DNA of 64,000 nucleotides from Intestinibacter bartlettii (GCA_025148965.1 CP102273.1:2232001-2296000); one strand, 5' to 3'. Positions 36,585 through 46,691 are shown, numbered from the stretch's first letter. A program made the numbers and translations. The notes: generated by a model from the letters alone, not told the origin.

Positions 36585-37757
36585 TTATCTTCTTTTATTT
36601 CTCAAAAAAGTTGGTATTTCCATTTCATCATCCCAGTCATCTTGTTGTCTAACTGGTTCTGGAGTTCTTTCAACTTTTGGTTCAATTCTTGGTTCTGGTT
36701 CTACAACTGTTTCTCTATGTATAACTGGCTTAGGTTCTACCTTAGCAACTGGTGGTATTTCAGTCTTTTTGATTGGTGTTGGCTCCACGAATCCACCTTG
36801 AGGAGCTTCATCAAAACCCGTAGCTATAACTGTTATCATTATTTCATCTTCTAAGTCTTCTCTTATAGATGCCCCGAATATTATGTTTGCATCAGGGTCA
36901 CATGACTCAGTTATTAAGTTAGAAGCTGCATTTGCTTCAAATAATGATAAACTTGGTCCTCCTGTTACATTAAGTAACACACCTTTTGCACCTCTTATAG
37001 ATGTTTCAAGAAGTGGCGATTGTATAGCTTCTTTAGCAGCTTCAATAGCTCTATTTTCTCCACTAGCGTTACCTATACCCATGTGAGCTAATCCTTTGTC
37101 TTTCATTATAGATGTAACATCGGCAAAGTCTAGGTTTATAAGTCCTGGAACTTTTATTAAGTCAGATATAGATTGTATCCCTTGTTTTAGCACATTATCA
37201 GCTATAGAGAATGCTTCTACTATAGATGTATTTTTTTGAACTACTTCAAGTAATCTATCATTTGGTATAGTTATTAATGTATCAACATTAGCTTTTAATT
37301 CTTCTATACCAGCTTCTGCATTTTTCATTCTTACTTTTCCTTCAAATCCAAAAGGCTTAGTAACAACACCTACTGTTAAGATGCCTTTTTGTTTTGCTAA
37401 TTGAGCTACTACTGGAGCTGCTCCAGTACCTGTTCCACCACCCATTCCGGCAGTAACAAATACCATATCTGTATCTTGTAGTAATTCTTCTATTTGCTCT
37501 TTACTCTCTTCAGCTGCTTTTCTACCAACCTCTGGGTCAGCACCTGCACCTAATCCTCTTGTAAGTTTTTCTCCTATTTGTATTTGATTTTCTGCTTTCG
37601 AAGTCACTAACGCTTGTCTATCAGTATTAATTGATATGAATTCAATTCCTTTTATTTTTTCATCGATCATTCTATTAACAGCGTTGTTTCCACCGCCACC
37701 AACGCCAAATACTTTTATCTTAGCATTATTGTCAATTTCTAAATCAAAGCTTAGCAT
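36585..37757 (-). CDS. ftsZ: Cell division protein FtsZ
   Basis: Tubulin-like GTPase that forms the Z-ring. It has the tubulin signature [11 protein letters not shown] near residue 105, [13 protein letters not shown] near the N-terminus, a Pro/Glu-rich linker (about 325-370) and the C-terminal peptide [13 protein letters not shown] that binds SepF and other partners. 390 residues. GGAGG precedes the ATG. A TATAAT (37913-37908) about 150 bases upstream may be its promoter. ftsA, which normally precedes it, is absent; the upstream 261 bases hold a strong unused Shine-Dalgarno-like AAGGAGGAAGAGGG (37968-37955). Confidence 0.97.
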   Translation of the reverse strand: MLSFDLEIDNNAKIKVFGVGGGGNNAVNRMIDEKIKGIEFISINTDRQALVTSKAENQIQIGEKLTRGLGAGADPEVGRKAAEESKEQIEELLQDTDMVFVTAGMGGGTGTGAAPVVAQLAKQKGILTVGVVTKPFGFEGKVRMKNAEAGIEELKANVDTLITIPNDRLLEVVQKNTSIVEAFSIADNVLKQGIQSISDLIKVPGLINLDFADVTSIMKDKGLAHMGIGNASGENRAIEAAKEAIQSPLLETSIRGAKGVLLNVTGGPSLSLFEANAASNLITESCDPDANIIFGASIREDLEDEIMITVIATGFDEAPQGGFVEPTPIKKTEIPPVAKVEPKPVIHRETVVEPEPRIEPKVERTPEPVRQQDDWDDEMEIPTFLRNKRR

Positions 37758-38018
37758 ATCGAAACCTCCCTCTCTTGTAATTTATTTCTGTATATATATT
37801 AATTATATCATTTAATATTTAAATATTTAACGTATATTTACTAAAATAATATATATTTTATTGTATTTCCATGCTTTAGAAAAAACACTTTTAGGTATAA
37901 CATCTATATTATAACATTTATTTTATTTAATTTGTTAAATTTTTTATAATATATCCCTCTTCCTCCTTAAAAATTTTAAATTTATATATATTTTTACTTT
38001 TTTCATGTCTTTTTTACA

Positions 38019-38759
38019 TTATTTATAAGTATATAATGTATATTTAGAAAATGTCATATTAATTTTTCCATAGTTTATATTTTTACTTTTTAGATCAACT
38101 AAAATCTGAGTTAACTTTGCTATATCGTGTTTTATATCACTGTTACTATTGATTACAATTTCTATACCTTCTTTCGTTGTCATATTAACTTTATTTTCAC
38201 TGTTAAAAGATATACTGCTTATTTTATTCTCAAGTCCATCTTTTTTTATATATTTTATTAAAGAAGTCAATTTCTCTTTGTCTTTATTATTTTCAAACTT
38301 AATTTGATTTTCTTTTATTGAAAAATCAGATTCTACGATAATGCAATTGCTTTTTATATTCTCACGCTCTACTTTGTCCATATAGCATAAATTTTCACTA
38401 ACATAATAGTAATTATCACCCTTATCTTTTAAAACACACCCTATGGGTTTTTCTTTAACATCTATTATTATTGAATTTGGAATTCTTCGTTTCACTTTTA
38501 CATATTCGATATACTTACTTTTATTTATATTTGTTTTAATTTTTTCTATATCATATGAAAATAAATTTTTACCAGTATTAATATTTGATAAATTCTTTAC
38601 CTCTGTTTTTGTAAGAATATCATTATTAACTATCTTTATATTTTTTAAGCTAAAAAAATCGCTCCTTATAAAAAGTATCACTCCAAAGCAAATCATAAAC
38701 ACAAATAAAAGAAGTATAATAACTCTATTTATCCTTAACTTTCTTCTTTTCTTCTTCAT
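38019..38759 (-). CDS. Cell division protein DivIB/FtsQ (POTRA)
   Basis: Bitopic septal protein of 246 residues: a basic cytoplasmic start, one membrane helix (about 12-32), then a POTRA domain (FSLKNIKIVNNDILTKTEVK) and a beta domain with RRIPNSIIIDVKEKP. It is transcribed apart from murG because a strong terminator (38890-38945) lies between. It is divergent in sequence, as is usual for clostridial FtsQ. Confidence 0.88.
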   Translation of the reverse strand: MKKKRRKLRINRVIILLLFVFMICFGVILFIRSDFFSLKNIKIVNNDILTKTEVKNLSNINTGKNLFSYDIEKIKTNINKSKYIEYVKVKRRIPNSIIIDVKEKPIGCVLKDKGDNYYYVSENLCYMDKVERENIKSNCIIVESDFSIKENQIKFENNKDKEKLTSLIKYIKKDGLENKISSISFNSENKVNMTTKEGIEIVINSNSDIKHDIAKLTQILVDLKSKNINYGKINMTFSKYTLYTYK

Positions 38760-38889
38760 AAAATCACCTCAAAAATATAAGTATAAATCAAAAATACTAC
38801 ATTTGAGGCTTTATTTCCTACATATAAATTTAATTTTTTATAGCAAATTAATACTAAAAATGAATATTTTCATGTCATTTCGATGTATA

Positions 38890-38945
38890 TACAAAAAAAG
38901 ATATAAAATAAATCACGTATATCTTGATTCACTTTATATCTTTTT
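38890..38945 (-). terminator. Intrinsic terminator after murG
   Basis: A 20-base-pair stem (two G-U pairs on the minus strand) with AAAAGATATAAA and TTTATATCTTTT at its base, a 9-base loop, then seven U residues. Confidence 0.9.
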
Positions 38946-38971
38946 ATCCAAATCTATTTTATTTTTATAAT

Positions 38972-40180
38972 TTATTTCTTTTTTATTCCTATAACTTTAG
39001 GTTCTTTAGAAACTTGCTCTTCTAAAATATTTTCTTTAGATTCAGCTTGTTTTTCTTTTTTATTTTTAGAACCTACTGCTTCGTTATAAGATTTCATTAT
39101 TTCGTTGTATATTAAATCAATTGCTTCCGGCTTACCTATTTTTTTAGCATTGTTTGCCATATCGATTAATAACTCTTTATCTCCAAGTAATTTAAATACA
39201 GCGTCATTTAAAGATTGTGGTGTTAAATCTTTTTCTAAAATCGCAATTCCAGCACCTTGTGCTTCTATACTTTTTGCATTGTATTCTTGGTGATTTTCTG
39301 CTGTATAAGCTTTTGGAATTATTATTGAAGGTTTACCAAGGGCAGTTATTTCTGCTAAAGATATTGCTCCTGCACTACCTATTACTATATCGCTTGCAGC
39401 AAGACCATCAGCCATATTATCTAAATAAGGCATAACTCTTTGATAAGGTTTAAGTTCTATATCTTTTATACTTTCTATAAACTCTTCATAATAAACTTTT
39501 CCTGTTGCAAATATAAAGGCAACATCTTCTTTTACCATGTTTTCTATTACTAGTCTCATAGCGTCGTTTATTTCTTCTGAACCACCACTACCGCCGTAGC
39601 ATAGTACCATTTTTTTATCTTCACTAATTCCTAAGTTTTTTCTTGATATATATTTTCTCGCTTGTAAAATTTCTTTTCTTACTGGATTACCTGTAAGAAC
39701 TAATTTATCTTGGCTCTTTTCTGGAAATCTCTTATGAGAATCCTCAAAACTTGTAAGAACCTTTGTAGCAACTTTAGAAAGTATTTTATTTGTAACTCCT
39801 GGGAAAGAGTTTTGTTCATGGACTATAGTTACTTTTTTGCTCATAGCTGCATTAAACAGAACTGGTCCACTTACATATCCACCTGTCCCTATTACTATAT
39901 CTGGTTTATATTTTTTAACAATTCTTCTCGATTGTTCTAAACCTTTACATAATTTGAATACTCTCTTGACATTATCAAAATCTATTTTTCTTTTAAAACC
40001 TTGAACTGTGACTGTTTTTAATTCAAAGCCTGCTTTTGGAACTATTTCTGATTCTATACCATTTTTAGTTCCAACAAATAAAATTTCACAATCTGGATTA
40101 TGTTCTTTTATTTTATTTGCTATGGCTATTGCTGGGTATACATGTCCTCCCGTACCGCCACCGGCTAATAATACCTTCAC
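38972..40180 (-). CDS. murG: UDP-GlcNAc:undecaprenyl-PP-MurNAc-pentapeptide GlcNAc transferase MurG
   Basis: Makes lipid II from lipid I at the inner membrane face. GT-B fold with GGGTGGHVYPAIAIA at the N-terminus, EQNSFPGVTNKIL, and SAGAISLAEITALGKPSIIIP with HQEYNAK at the UDP-GlcNAc site. The start is GTG at 40180 with AGGAG 8 bases upstream. The core ends near residue 362; about 40 extra residues, very rich in Lys and Glu, extend the C-terminus, which is unusual. It follows spoVE by 14 bases. Confidence 0.95.
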   Translation of the reverse strand: MKVLLAGGGTGGHVYPAIAIANKIKEHNPDCEILFVGTKNGIESEIVPKAGFELKTVTVQGFKRKIDFDNVKRVFKLCKGLEQSRRIVKKYKPDIVIGTGGYVSGPVLFNAAMSKKVTIVHEQNSFPGVTNKILSKVATKVLTSFEDSHKRFPEKSQDKLVLTGNPVRKEILQARKYISRKNLGISEDKKMVLCYGGSGGSEEINDAMRLVIENMVKEDVAFIFATGKVYYEEFIESIKDIELKPYQRVMPYLDNMADGLAASDIVIGSAGAISLAEITALGKPSIIIPKAYTAENHQEYNAKSIEAQGAGIAILEKDLTPQSLNDAVFKLLGDKELLIDMANNAKKIGKPEAIDLIYNEIMKSYNEAVGSKNKKEKQAESKENILEEQVSKEPKVIGIKKK

Positions 40181-40194
40181 TTCATCATCTCCTG

Positions 40195-41331
40195 TTAATT
40201 AAATTTTACTTTCTTTGAGATGTTTAACACAATTCCAATTTCACCCATCAGCACCGTCAGCGAGGTTCCTCCATAACTTATAAATGGAAGTGCCACCCCT
40301 GTTGCTGGCATAGAAGATGTTGCAACTGCTATATTAAAAGCTGCTTGTATCCCTATTTGGGCTCCAATTCCTATAACTACCATACATGCGAATATATCTT
40401 TTGATTTTAATGCTATTTTTACACATCTATAAACTAATATTACAAATAGCATTATAACTAAAATGCAACCTACAAGACCTAATTCTTCGCCTATTATTGC
40501 GAAAATAAAGTCATTTTGAGGTTCTGGTATGTAAAAATATTTCTGTCTACTTTTACCTAGTCCTAATCCGAAAAGTCCTCCTGACCCTATGGCATAAAGA
40601 CTTTGGATAACTTGATATCCACTCCCAAGTGGATCTTGGAATGGATCTAGAAATGCTGTAAATCTTTTTAGTCTATATGGTTCTGCAATTACTAAAACTG
40701 CAAATAAACCAACTCCTGCTGCTAGCATACTAAGTACAAATTTCATATTCATTCCTGCAACAAATAGCATTATGAACACAACTATTATAAGTGTACCAGC
40801 TGTAGACATATTAGGTTGTAACATTATCAATATAAAAAATATTGATGGAATTATTAAAATTGGTATAACACCTTTTGTCAAAGATTTTATATTTTCATAT
40901 CTCTTTTCAATAACTTTCGCTGTAATTACTATTGTTACAAACTTTGCTATATCCGATGGTTGAAATGTAGCTCCTCCTATTCCAAGCCATCTTTTTGCTC
41001 CGTTAGCCTCTATACCTAGAGGTGTTAAAACTAACGCTAAGCATATAACAGTAAATATACAAAGTGGCAATGAATTTTTCTTCCAAAAAGTATAGTCAAT
41101 ATTAGACATAAACATCATTCCCACAAACCCTAGTATCGCATAGATTATATCTCTTTTTAAAAAGAAATAGCCATCTTGGTGTTTAAATGAAGCTTGAACA
41201 TAGCTTGCACTAAACACCATGACTATTCCAAATAATACCAAGGCTATTGTTGTATAAAAAATTACTAAATCAAACTCCGTCTTCATCCCCTTTGTAATTT
41301 GCTTTTTCATTTTCAAACTTTCATTAGGCAT
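40195..41331 (-). CDS. spoVE: SEDS-family peptidoglycan polymerase SpoVE/FtsW
   Basis: Multi-pass glycosyltransferase that polymerises lipid II with a partner PBP, here probably SpoVD. About ten membrane helices, the FtsW/RodA/SpoVE blocks MVFSASYVQASFKHQDGYFFLKRD, GGLFGLGLGKSRQKYFYIPEPQNDFIFAIIGEELGL in parts, and a PFISYGGTSL ending. The frame opens eight codons earlier, but GGAAGGTGG sits before the ATG at 41331, giving 378 residues; an ATG at 41310 is also possible. Its place between murD and murG suits either the division FtsW or the cortex SpoVE. Confidence 0.9.
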   Translation of the reverse strand: MPNESLKMKKQITKGMKTEFDLVIFYTTIALVLFGIVMVFSASYVQASFKHQDGYFFLKRDIIYAILGFVGMMFMSNIDYTFWKKNSLPLCIFTVICLALVLTPLGIEANGAKRWLGIGGATFQPSDIAKFVTIVITAKVIEKRYENIKSLTKGVIPILIIPSIFFILIMLQPNMSTAGTLIIVVFIMLFVAGMNMKFVLSMLAAGVGLFAVLVIAEPYRLKRFTAFLDPFQDPLGSGYQVIQSLYAIGSGGLFGLGLGKSRQKYFYIPEPQNDFIFAIIGEELGLVGCILVIMLFVILVYRCVKIALKSKDIFACMVVIGIGAQIGIQAAFNIAVATSSMPATGVALPFISYGGTSLTVLMGEIGIVLNISKKVKFN

Positions 41332-41384
41332 ATGAATGACTACCACCTTCCTCATCGCTATTAGCTTTGAAGGAAGAGTCTTTA

Positions 41385-42740
41385 TTATAAGTTATTTACA
41401 TTATCTTTGAAGTCGCGTCCTCTTACCTCAAAGCTTGTGTACATATCCCAACTTGCACATGCTGGTGAAAGTAGTACTACATCTCCTTCATTTGCAAGTT
41501 CGGCAGAAGTTTCTACTGCTTCTTTCATATTTTGTACTCTTTTTATTATTTCAAATCCTTTAGTTTTTGCACAAGCCTCTATTTTTGATGCAGTTTCACC
41601 TAATAAAACTAAAGCTTTTACATTTTGTTTTGCAATATCTAAAAGTTCATCATAAGTACTATCCTTATCATATCCTCCAGCTATTAATATAATTGGCTTC
41701 TTATAAGAAGTTACTGCTTTTATAGTTGAATCTGGATTAGTACCTTTTGAGTCGTTTACATACATAACTCCATTTACAGTTTTTACATATTCTAATCTAT
41801 GCTCTACTGCTTTAAAAGTTTTTAATACTTCTCTTATTACTTCTATATCTATACCTGAGACATATGCAGCTAAAGTTGCTGCCATACAGTTTTCTAGGTT
41901 GTGTCCTCCTGGTAAGCTAAGTTCATCTTCGTGAAGAAGTACTATTTCTTTATCTATATTTATTACTATATTTCCTTCGTTATTTAGATATATTCCTCTT
42001 ACACCTTGGTGTTTTCTAGAGAAATATAAAACTTGAGAGTTACATTTACTAGATAAAGCTCTAACTGCTTCATCGTCGTAATTTAGTATTGTAAAATCAT
42101 TTTTATCTTGATTCTTAAATATATTAGCTTTTGCCATTATATAATTTTCCATAGTATGGTGTCTATTTAAATGGTCTGGTGAAAGATTAAGTATCATACT
42201 TACTCTTGGTTTAAAATCTACTATACTTTCAAGTTGGAAACTACTAAGCTCTGTAATTAAGAAAGATTTTTCGTCAGCTATTCCAACAGTTTCTATTACT
42301 GGTTTTCCTATATTTCCAACTACATAAGTATCACATTTAGCTGCTTTGAAGATTTCTCCAACTAAAGATGTAGTAGTTGTTTTTCCATTTGTACCTGTTA
42401 TTCCTATGAAAGTAGGATTATTTGATAATTCATAAGCTAATTCTACTTCACCAATTACTTTTATATTATTAGAATATAATTTTTGTATAAATGGTAAATC
42501 AAGAGGTACTCCAGGAGATACAACTGCTAAATCAATATGATCTACTTCTTCTGGATGATATCCAAGTATATAAGTTGCATTTTTTATATCTTTTAATTCT
42601 TCTAATATATCTACTAGTTTTTCTTCAGTTTTTATATCATTAACTGTTATATTAGCTTCTAATTTATCTAGTAATTTGATAGTTGATATACCAGTCTTTG
42701 CTAAACCTATAAGTAAAACATTCTTTCCTTTTAAATCCAT
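41385..42740 (-). CDS. murD: UDP-N-acetylmuramoyl-L-alanine--D-glutamate ligase
   Basis: Adds D-Glu to UDP-MurNAc-L-Ala. Mur ligase with the ATP loop GITGTNGKTTTTSL (about 112-125), the NLSPDHLNRHHTMENY block, and YVNDSKGTNPDST in the C-terminal domain. 451 residues, family length. GGGGG precedes the ATG by 11 bases. It lies between mraY and spoVE; murE and murF, which usually flank it, are missing from the cluster. Confidence 0.96.
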   Translation of the reverse strand: MDLKGKNVLLIGLAKTGISTIKLLDKLEANITVNDIKTEEKLVDILEELKDIKNATYILGYHPEEVDHIDLAVVSPGVPLDLPFIQKLYSNNIKVIGEVELAYELSNNPTFIGITGTNGKTTTTSLVGEIFKAAKCDTYVVGNIGKPVIETVGIADEKSFLITELSSFQLESIVDFKPRVSMILNLSPDHLNRHHTMENYIMAKANIFKNQDKNDFTILNYDDEAVRALSSKCNSQVLYFSRKHQGVRGIYLNNEGNIVINIDKEIVLLHEDELSLPGGHNLENCMAATLAAYVSGIDIEVIREVLKTFKAVEHRLEYVKTVNGVMYVNDSKGTNPDSTIKAVTSYKKPIILIAGGYDKDSTYDELLDIAKQNVKALVLLGETASKIEACAKTKGFEIIKRVQNMKEAVETSAELANEGDVVLLSPACASWDMYTSFEVRGRDFKDNVNNL

Positions 42741-42759
42741 TTTAATTTACCCCCATCAC

Positions 42760-43725
42760 TTAAAATACTGCTAAAACACCTATCCAACATAAAACTACAG
42801 TTACAATCCAAAATACAAATACAACTCTTGTTTCTGGCCATCCACATTGTTCAAAATGGTGGTGTAATGGCGCCATTTTAAATATTCTTTTTCCATTAGT
42901 TAATTTGAAATAAGTTACTTGTATCATAACAGATAAAGCTTCTGCTAAGTAGATAAACCCTACTATTATTATTATTAATGGAGAATTAGTAAGTGTTGCA
43001 AATGCAACTACTGCTCCACCTAATGCCATTGAACCTGTATCTCCCATAAATACTTTTGCAGGATATGAGTTAAATCCTAAGAATCCTAAACAAGCACCCG
43101 CTGTTGCTGCTGCAAGTATAGCTACATCAGAATTTGATATTGATACTGCAAATAGTACGAAGAAACATGATACTATTAAGGTAACACCTGATGCAAGCCC
43201 ATCAAGTCCATCTGTTAAGTTTACTGCATTTACAGTTCCTATTATGAATATCATCATAAATGGTATATACCATATTCCTAAGTTGATTATATGGTTTGTA
43301 AATGGTATAACAAGTTGTGTTGCACTTGGTGATGCACTATATTGATAATATGCGATATATAAAGCAAGAGCAAATTGTAGTATTATCTTTTGATAAGCTT
43401 TAAGGCCTAATGATCTCTTCATTTTTATTTTTATAAAGTCATCTAAAAATCCTACAAATCCAAAGCCTACTATACAAATAAGCCCTACTATTAATCCTTT
43501 ACTAATAGTAGCTCTTGTAAGCCCTGTTATTAATATAGCTACTATCATCATTACACCACCCATTGTTGGTGTTCCATTTTTTGCTAAGTGTGATTGAGGT
43601 CCCTCATCTCTAACCGTTTGACCAAATTTAAATCTAGCAAGCATTGGTATAAATATTGGTCCAAGTATTATTACTATTAAAAAACCAATCATTGCTGTAA
43701 ACGTAAGTTCTCTAATTCCTAACAT
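42760..43725 (-). CDS. mraY: Phospho-N-acetylmuramoyl-pentapeptide transferase
   Basis: Integral membrane enzyme that links UDP-MurNAc-pentapeptide to undecaprenyl phosphate, giving lipid I. About ten membrane helices; the conserved cytosolic loops GTPTMGGVMM, DDFIKIKMKRSLGLKAYQK, NAVNLTDGLDGLASG (catalytic Asp cluster) and APLHHHFEQCGWPETRVV are all present in 321 residues. It heads the mraY-murD-spoVE-murG unit. Confidence 0.96.
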   Translation of the reverse strand: MLGIRELTFTAMIGFLIVIILGPIFIPMLARFKFGQTVRDEGPQSHLAKNGTPTMGGVMMIVAILITGLTRATISKGLIVGLICIVGFGFVGFLDDFIKIKMKRSLGLKAYQKIILQFALALYIAYYQYSASPSATQLVIPFTNHIINLGIWYIPFMMIFIIGTVNAVNLTDGLDGLASGVTLIVSCFFVLFAVSISNSDVAILAAATAGACLGFLGFNSYPAKVFMGDTGSMALGGAVVAFATLTNSPLIIIIVGFIYLAEALSVMIQVTYFKLTNGKRIFKMAPLHHHFEQCGWPETRVVFVFWIVTVVLCWIGVLAVF

Positions 43726-44054
43726 TAATTAAAACTCCTCTCCCTGTTGTTTCATTTTCTTATTATTATTTTTCATTTGCAATTATTAACTTTTTTTATG
43801 CTAAATATTCCTATTTATGCATTTTAATCTTAAAGTTTTTATACGATGACTAAAAAAATAATTTTTGCTGATTTGCATTCAAGTAAAAACTTATATTTAA
43901 TACTATCTATATCTCCAATCTTATTAATTATATACCAAATTGATTTATTTTTGAAGATATTTATAATATAAGTCTAATTTGTAACAATTTGTTCACCATA
44001 CTTTAATAATGTGAAACTAATATGTATAATGTCGGGAGATTTATAATGTTTTGT
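43726..44054. other. Gene-free stretch between mraY and spoVD
   Basis: 329 bases, AT-rich, no credible frame. murF (and often murE) normally sits here in Firmicutes. A candidate minus-strand promoter for mraY, TTGTTA-N16-TATAAA, lies at 43987-43960. No terminator for spoVD is evident. Confidence 0.45.
43960..43987 (-). promoter_or_regulatory. Candidate promoter of the mraY unit
   Basis: Minus-strand TTGTTA (43987-43982), 16-base spacer, TATAAA (43965-43960), about 235 bases before mraY. The match is moderate, found by eye. Confidence 0.3.
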
Positions 44055-46040
44055 TTAATTATTGTTATAGTATAATATTATGCTAGAACCTTCATTTACT
44101 TTTACTCCTGGTTTAGGAAACATATCTGTTACAACTTTCTTTTCATCTACTTCTATATCTGTATCTAAGTTTGATTCTAGTTTCTTTTCTTCTAGTATTT
44201 TAGTTGCTTCCTTTATTGTTAAGTTTCTTACATCTGGAATTTCTACTTGTTTCTTTTCATTTTCTTCTTTTTCTTCTTTTGTATATTCTTTTTTAACTCC
44301 TAGATATTCTAAACTTTGACTCATTACTTCTTTTATAATAGGACCTGCTGTAGTTGAACCGAAGGCTACAACATCTGTAGGTTCATCGACTATTGCTAAT
44401 ACTACTATTTGTGGATCATCAACAGGTGCTACACTTATAAATGAGCATATGTATTTTCCTTGGGCATAAACACCATCTATAACCTTTTGTGCTGTTCCTG
44501 TTTTTCCACCTAATCTATATCCTGGTAAATATGCTATTTTACCTCCACCATCTGTAACAACTGATTCCATAACACTTAACATTTTCTTTGATGTTTCTGT
44601 TGAAACCACTTGTCTAACAGTTTTAGGCTTAACTTCTTGTACTACATTTCCTTCATTATCTGTATACGCTTTTACAAGTCTTGGCTCCATAAGTTTTCCA
44701 TCATTTGCAATAGCTGATACTGCTCTTATTAATTGAATAGGAGTTACTGATATAGATTGACCAAAAGAAATAGTTGCAAGTTCTACAGGACCTACATCCT
44801 TTTCTTTATATAGTATACTATTTGCCTCACCGACTAAATCTATATTAGTCTTACTTGTAAGTCCAAACCCTTCTATATAATCATATAATTTGCTAACTCC
44901 CAATCTTTTTCCTAATTCAACAAAAACTGGGTTACATGAATTTTGAACTGCTTGTTCAAATGTTTCGCTTCCATGAGGTCTATATGATCTCCAGCATTTT
45001 ATTCGTTTACCTTCGACAGTTACACTACCTGTACATGTAAATTTCTCATTTGGTTTAATTACATTTTCTTCGACTGACGCTGTAGATGTTATTAATTTGA
45101 AAGTTGAACCTGGTTCATATGTATCACTTATAAGTGTATTTCTCCACATTTCATAATAAGCATTTATCTTTTTGTCGTCATCATAACTTTTTAGTAAATC
45201 TTCAAAATATGGATATATTGCTTTTGTCGGATTATTTGGGTCATAATCTGGTTTTGATGCCATAGCTAAAACATCACCTGTTTTAGGGTCCATTGCTATT
45301 ATCTTAACCCTCTTTGCATTGTTTAATTCATATGCTCTTTGGGCTGCTTTCTCCGCATAACTTTGGATTACTTCATCTATCGTAAGCACAATTCCATTTC
45401 CTTGAGTTGCTTCATAATATTGTTCAACACCTTGATTAATCTCTCTTCCTGATGCATCTGTGCTTACAATTAATTTTCCGTCTTTTCCTTGCAAGTCTTT
45501 ATTGTATTTAAGTTCAATTCCTGTTACACCTTCTCCATCTGATGATGTATGACCTAATACATAAGATGCAAAATTTCCATGCGGATAATATCTTTGTGGA
45601 TCTTCTGATATCCATATTCCAGAAAGTGATGCATTTTGAATTTTATCAGCTACATCATCATCAACCCATCTTTGAATTCTAACAAGTGCTTGATTTGTCT
45701 TTGATAGCAATTTTAAAATTTCATCATAGTCTTTATCCTTGACTATTTCTGAAATTTTTTTAGCTGTTTTCTCCTTATCCTTTACTTCGACTGGCTTACA
45801 CCAAATCGTATATTTTGTAACACTGACAGCTAATGATTTCATATTCCTATCGTATATAGTCCCCCTTTTTGATTCTATTGGGATTTCCCTAGTTTGTTGT
45901 TCTGATGCTTTAGTAGTCAGCCATTGTCCTTTTACAAGCTGCAAGTAGCAAGTTCTTACTATTAATACTAAAAATAATGCACATGCAGAAACAAGAACTA
46001 ATACTAGCCTTTTTCTACTTTTTATTTTTATTTTTTTCAT
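44055..46040 (-). CDS. spoVD: Class B penicillin-binding protein SpoVD/FtsI with PASTA domain
   Basis: Transpeptidase that crosslinks peptidoglycan with a SEDS partner; SpoVD makes spore cortex. An N-terminal membrane anchor (about 13-33), a PBP dimer domain (about 55-220), and the transpeptidase with SxxK at Ser312-Lys315 (PGSTFKLITS), SCNPVF as the SxN, and GKTGTAQ. One PASTA domain ends the protein (about 598-661; IPDVRNLTIKEATKILEEK). Start at 46040: GGAGG plus 6 bases; the ATG at 46046 overlaps the ribosome site. 661 residues. As no second class B PBP is in the cluster, it could serve division too. Confidence 0.94.
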   Translation of the reverse strand: MKKIKIKSRKRLVLVLVSACALFLVLIVRTCYLQLVKGQWLTTKASEQQTREIPIESKRGTIYDRNMKSLAVSVTKYTIWCKPVEVKDKEKTAKKISEIVKDKDYDEILKLLSKTNQALVRIQRWVDDDVADKIQNASLSGIWISEDPQRYYPHGNFASYVLGHTSSDGEGVTGIELKYNKDLQGKDGKLIVSTDASGREINQGVEQYYEATQGNGIVLTIDEVIQSYAEKAAQRAYELNNAKRVKIIAMDPKTGDVLAMASKPDYDPNNPTKAIYPYFEDLLKSYDDDKKINAYYEMWRNTLISDTYEPGSTFKLITSTASVEENVIKPNEKFTCTGSVTVEGKRIKCWRSYRPHGSETFEQAVQNSCNPVFVELGKRLGVSKLYDYIEGFGLTSKTNIDLVGEANSILYKEKDVGPVELATISFGQSISVTPIQLIRAVSAIANDGKLMEPRLVKAYTDNEGNVVQEVKPKTVRQVVSTETSKKMLSVMESVVTDGGGKIAYLPGYRLGGKTGTAQKVIDGVYAQGKYICSFISVAPVDDPQIVVLAIVDEPTDVVAFGSTTAGPIIKEVMSQSLEYLGVKKEYTKEEKEENEKKQVEIPDVRNLTIKEATKILEEKKLESNLDTDIEVDEKKVVTDMFPKPGVKVNEGSSIILYYNNN

Positions 46041-46058
46041 AATCATCCTCCTTTGATA

Positions 46059-46406
46059 TTAATCATCCACAGATATATATATTTTTTGACTGTCTGTCGG
46101 ATAAATCATATTTAGTTTTTCGATAGCATCTTCTTCTAATGTATTAGTGTTTTCTTTTCCCAGTTTTTCAACTTGTAATGTTTCTAATTTATTCTTTTGT
46201 TTTTTCAAATCTTTTTCTAGATAATATATTTGATATTTTAATTTAGAAGAAACTTGATAGATACATAAATTTCCTACTCCAATAGCTGCTATTAAAATAA
46301 TTACTAATACGCCTGTCTTTCTCTTAAATATTCCTCTTTTATTCTTATTCTTTTTCTTCCTCTTATATGCTTTAAAACTCTTTACCTTTTCGTTTTCATT
46401 ATGCAT
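46059..46406 (-). CDS. FtsL-like septal protein
   Basis: Small bitopic protein of 115 residues: a strongly basic cytoplasmic N-terminus (KAYKRKKKNKNKRGIFKRK), one membrane helix (about 32-50), and an extracellular coiled coil (about 54-85) ending in NMIYPTDSQKIYI. The layout and place before spoVD match FtsL, which bridges DivIB/DivIC and the PBP. GGGG lies 8 bases before the ATG. rsmH and mraZ, which usually precede it, are not here. Confidence 0.8.
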   Translation of the reverse strand: MHNENEKVKSFKAYKRKKKNKNKRGIFKRKTGVLVIILIAAIGVGNLCIYQVSSKLKYQIYYLEKDLKKQKNKLETLQVEKLGKENTNTLEEDAIEKLNMIYPTDSQKIYISVDD

Positions 46407-46604
46407 ATCATCATCCCCTTGACTTAAAAATTTTTATATTTAAAACAGAAAAGCAAAACTTATTTACCAAATACATAACCCTATCATTAAAGAATTATTT
46501 ATTTTAGATATATCTTCCTCTAAAAAACGTTCGATAAAAACACTCATATAAGTTCAAATTAAACTTTTTTTCAATATAATTCACCTATATCTTTTTTATT
46601 TAAA

Positions 46605-46662
46605 CAAAAAATAAGGAAGTATTGAAAAATAAATTTCAAATCTATTTTCCAATACTTCCTTA
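46605..46662 (-). terminator. Intrinsic terminator after the ABC exporter genes
   Basis: Minus-strand AAGGAAGTATTGG / CAATACTTCCTT stem, extended with A/U pairs, 13-base loop, then a U-rich tail, about 30 bases after the exporter stop. Confidence 0.9.
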
Positions 46663-46691
46663 ACTATATCTTTAATATTTAATTTTTAATT

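Noticed and set aside
37944-38006. A 20-codon minus-strand frame between divIB and ftsZ
   Set aside because: No Shine-Dalgarno before its ATG and a lysine-rich composition expected from A-rich DNA; the G-rich motif lies inside it, not before it.
38443-38970. A 175-codon plus-strand frame antisense to divIB
   Set aside because: Low-complexity Ile/Phe/Leu/Lys composition, overlaps divIB and runs through the murG terminator; no ribosome site.
44046-44075. A plus-strand GGGAG plus ATG with nine codons near the end of spoVD
   Set aside because: Ends at once, overlaps the spoVD stop region, and no conserved product is possible.
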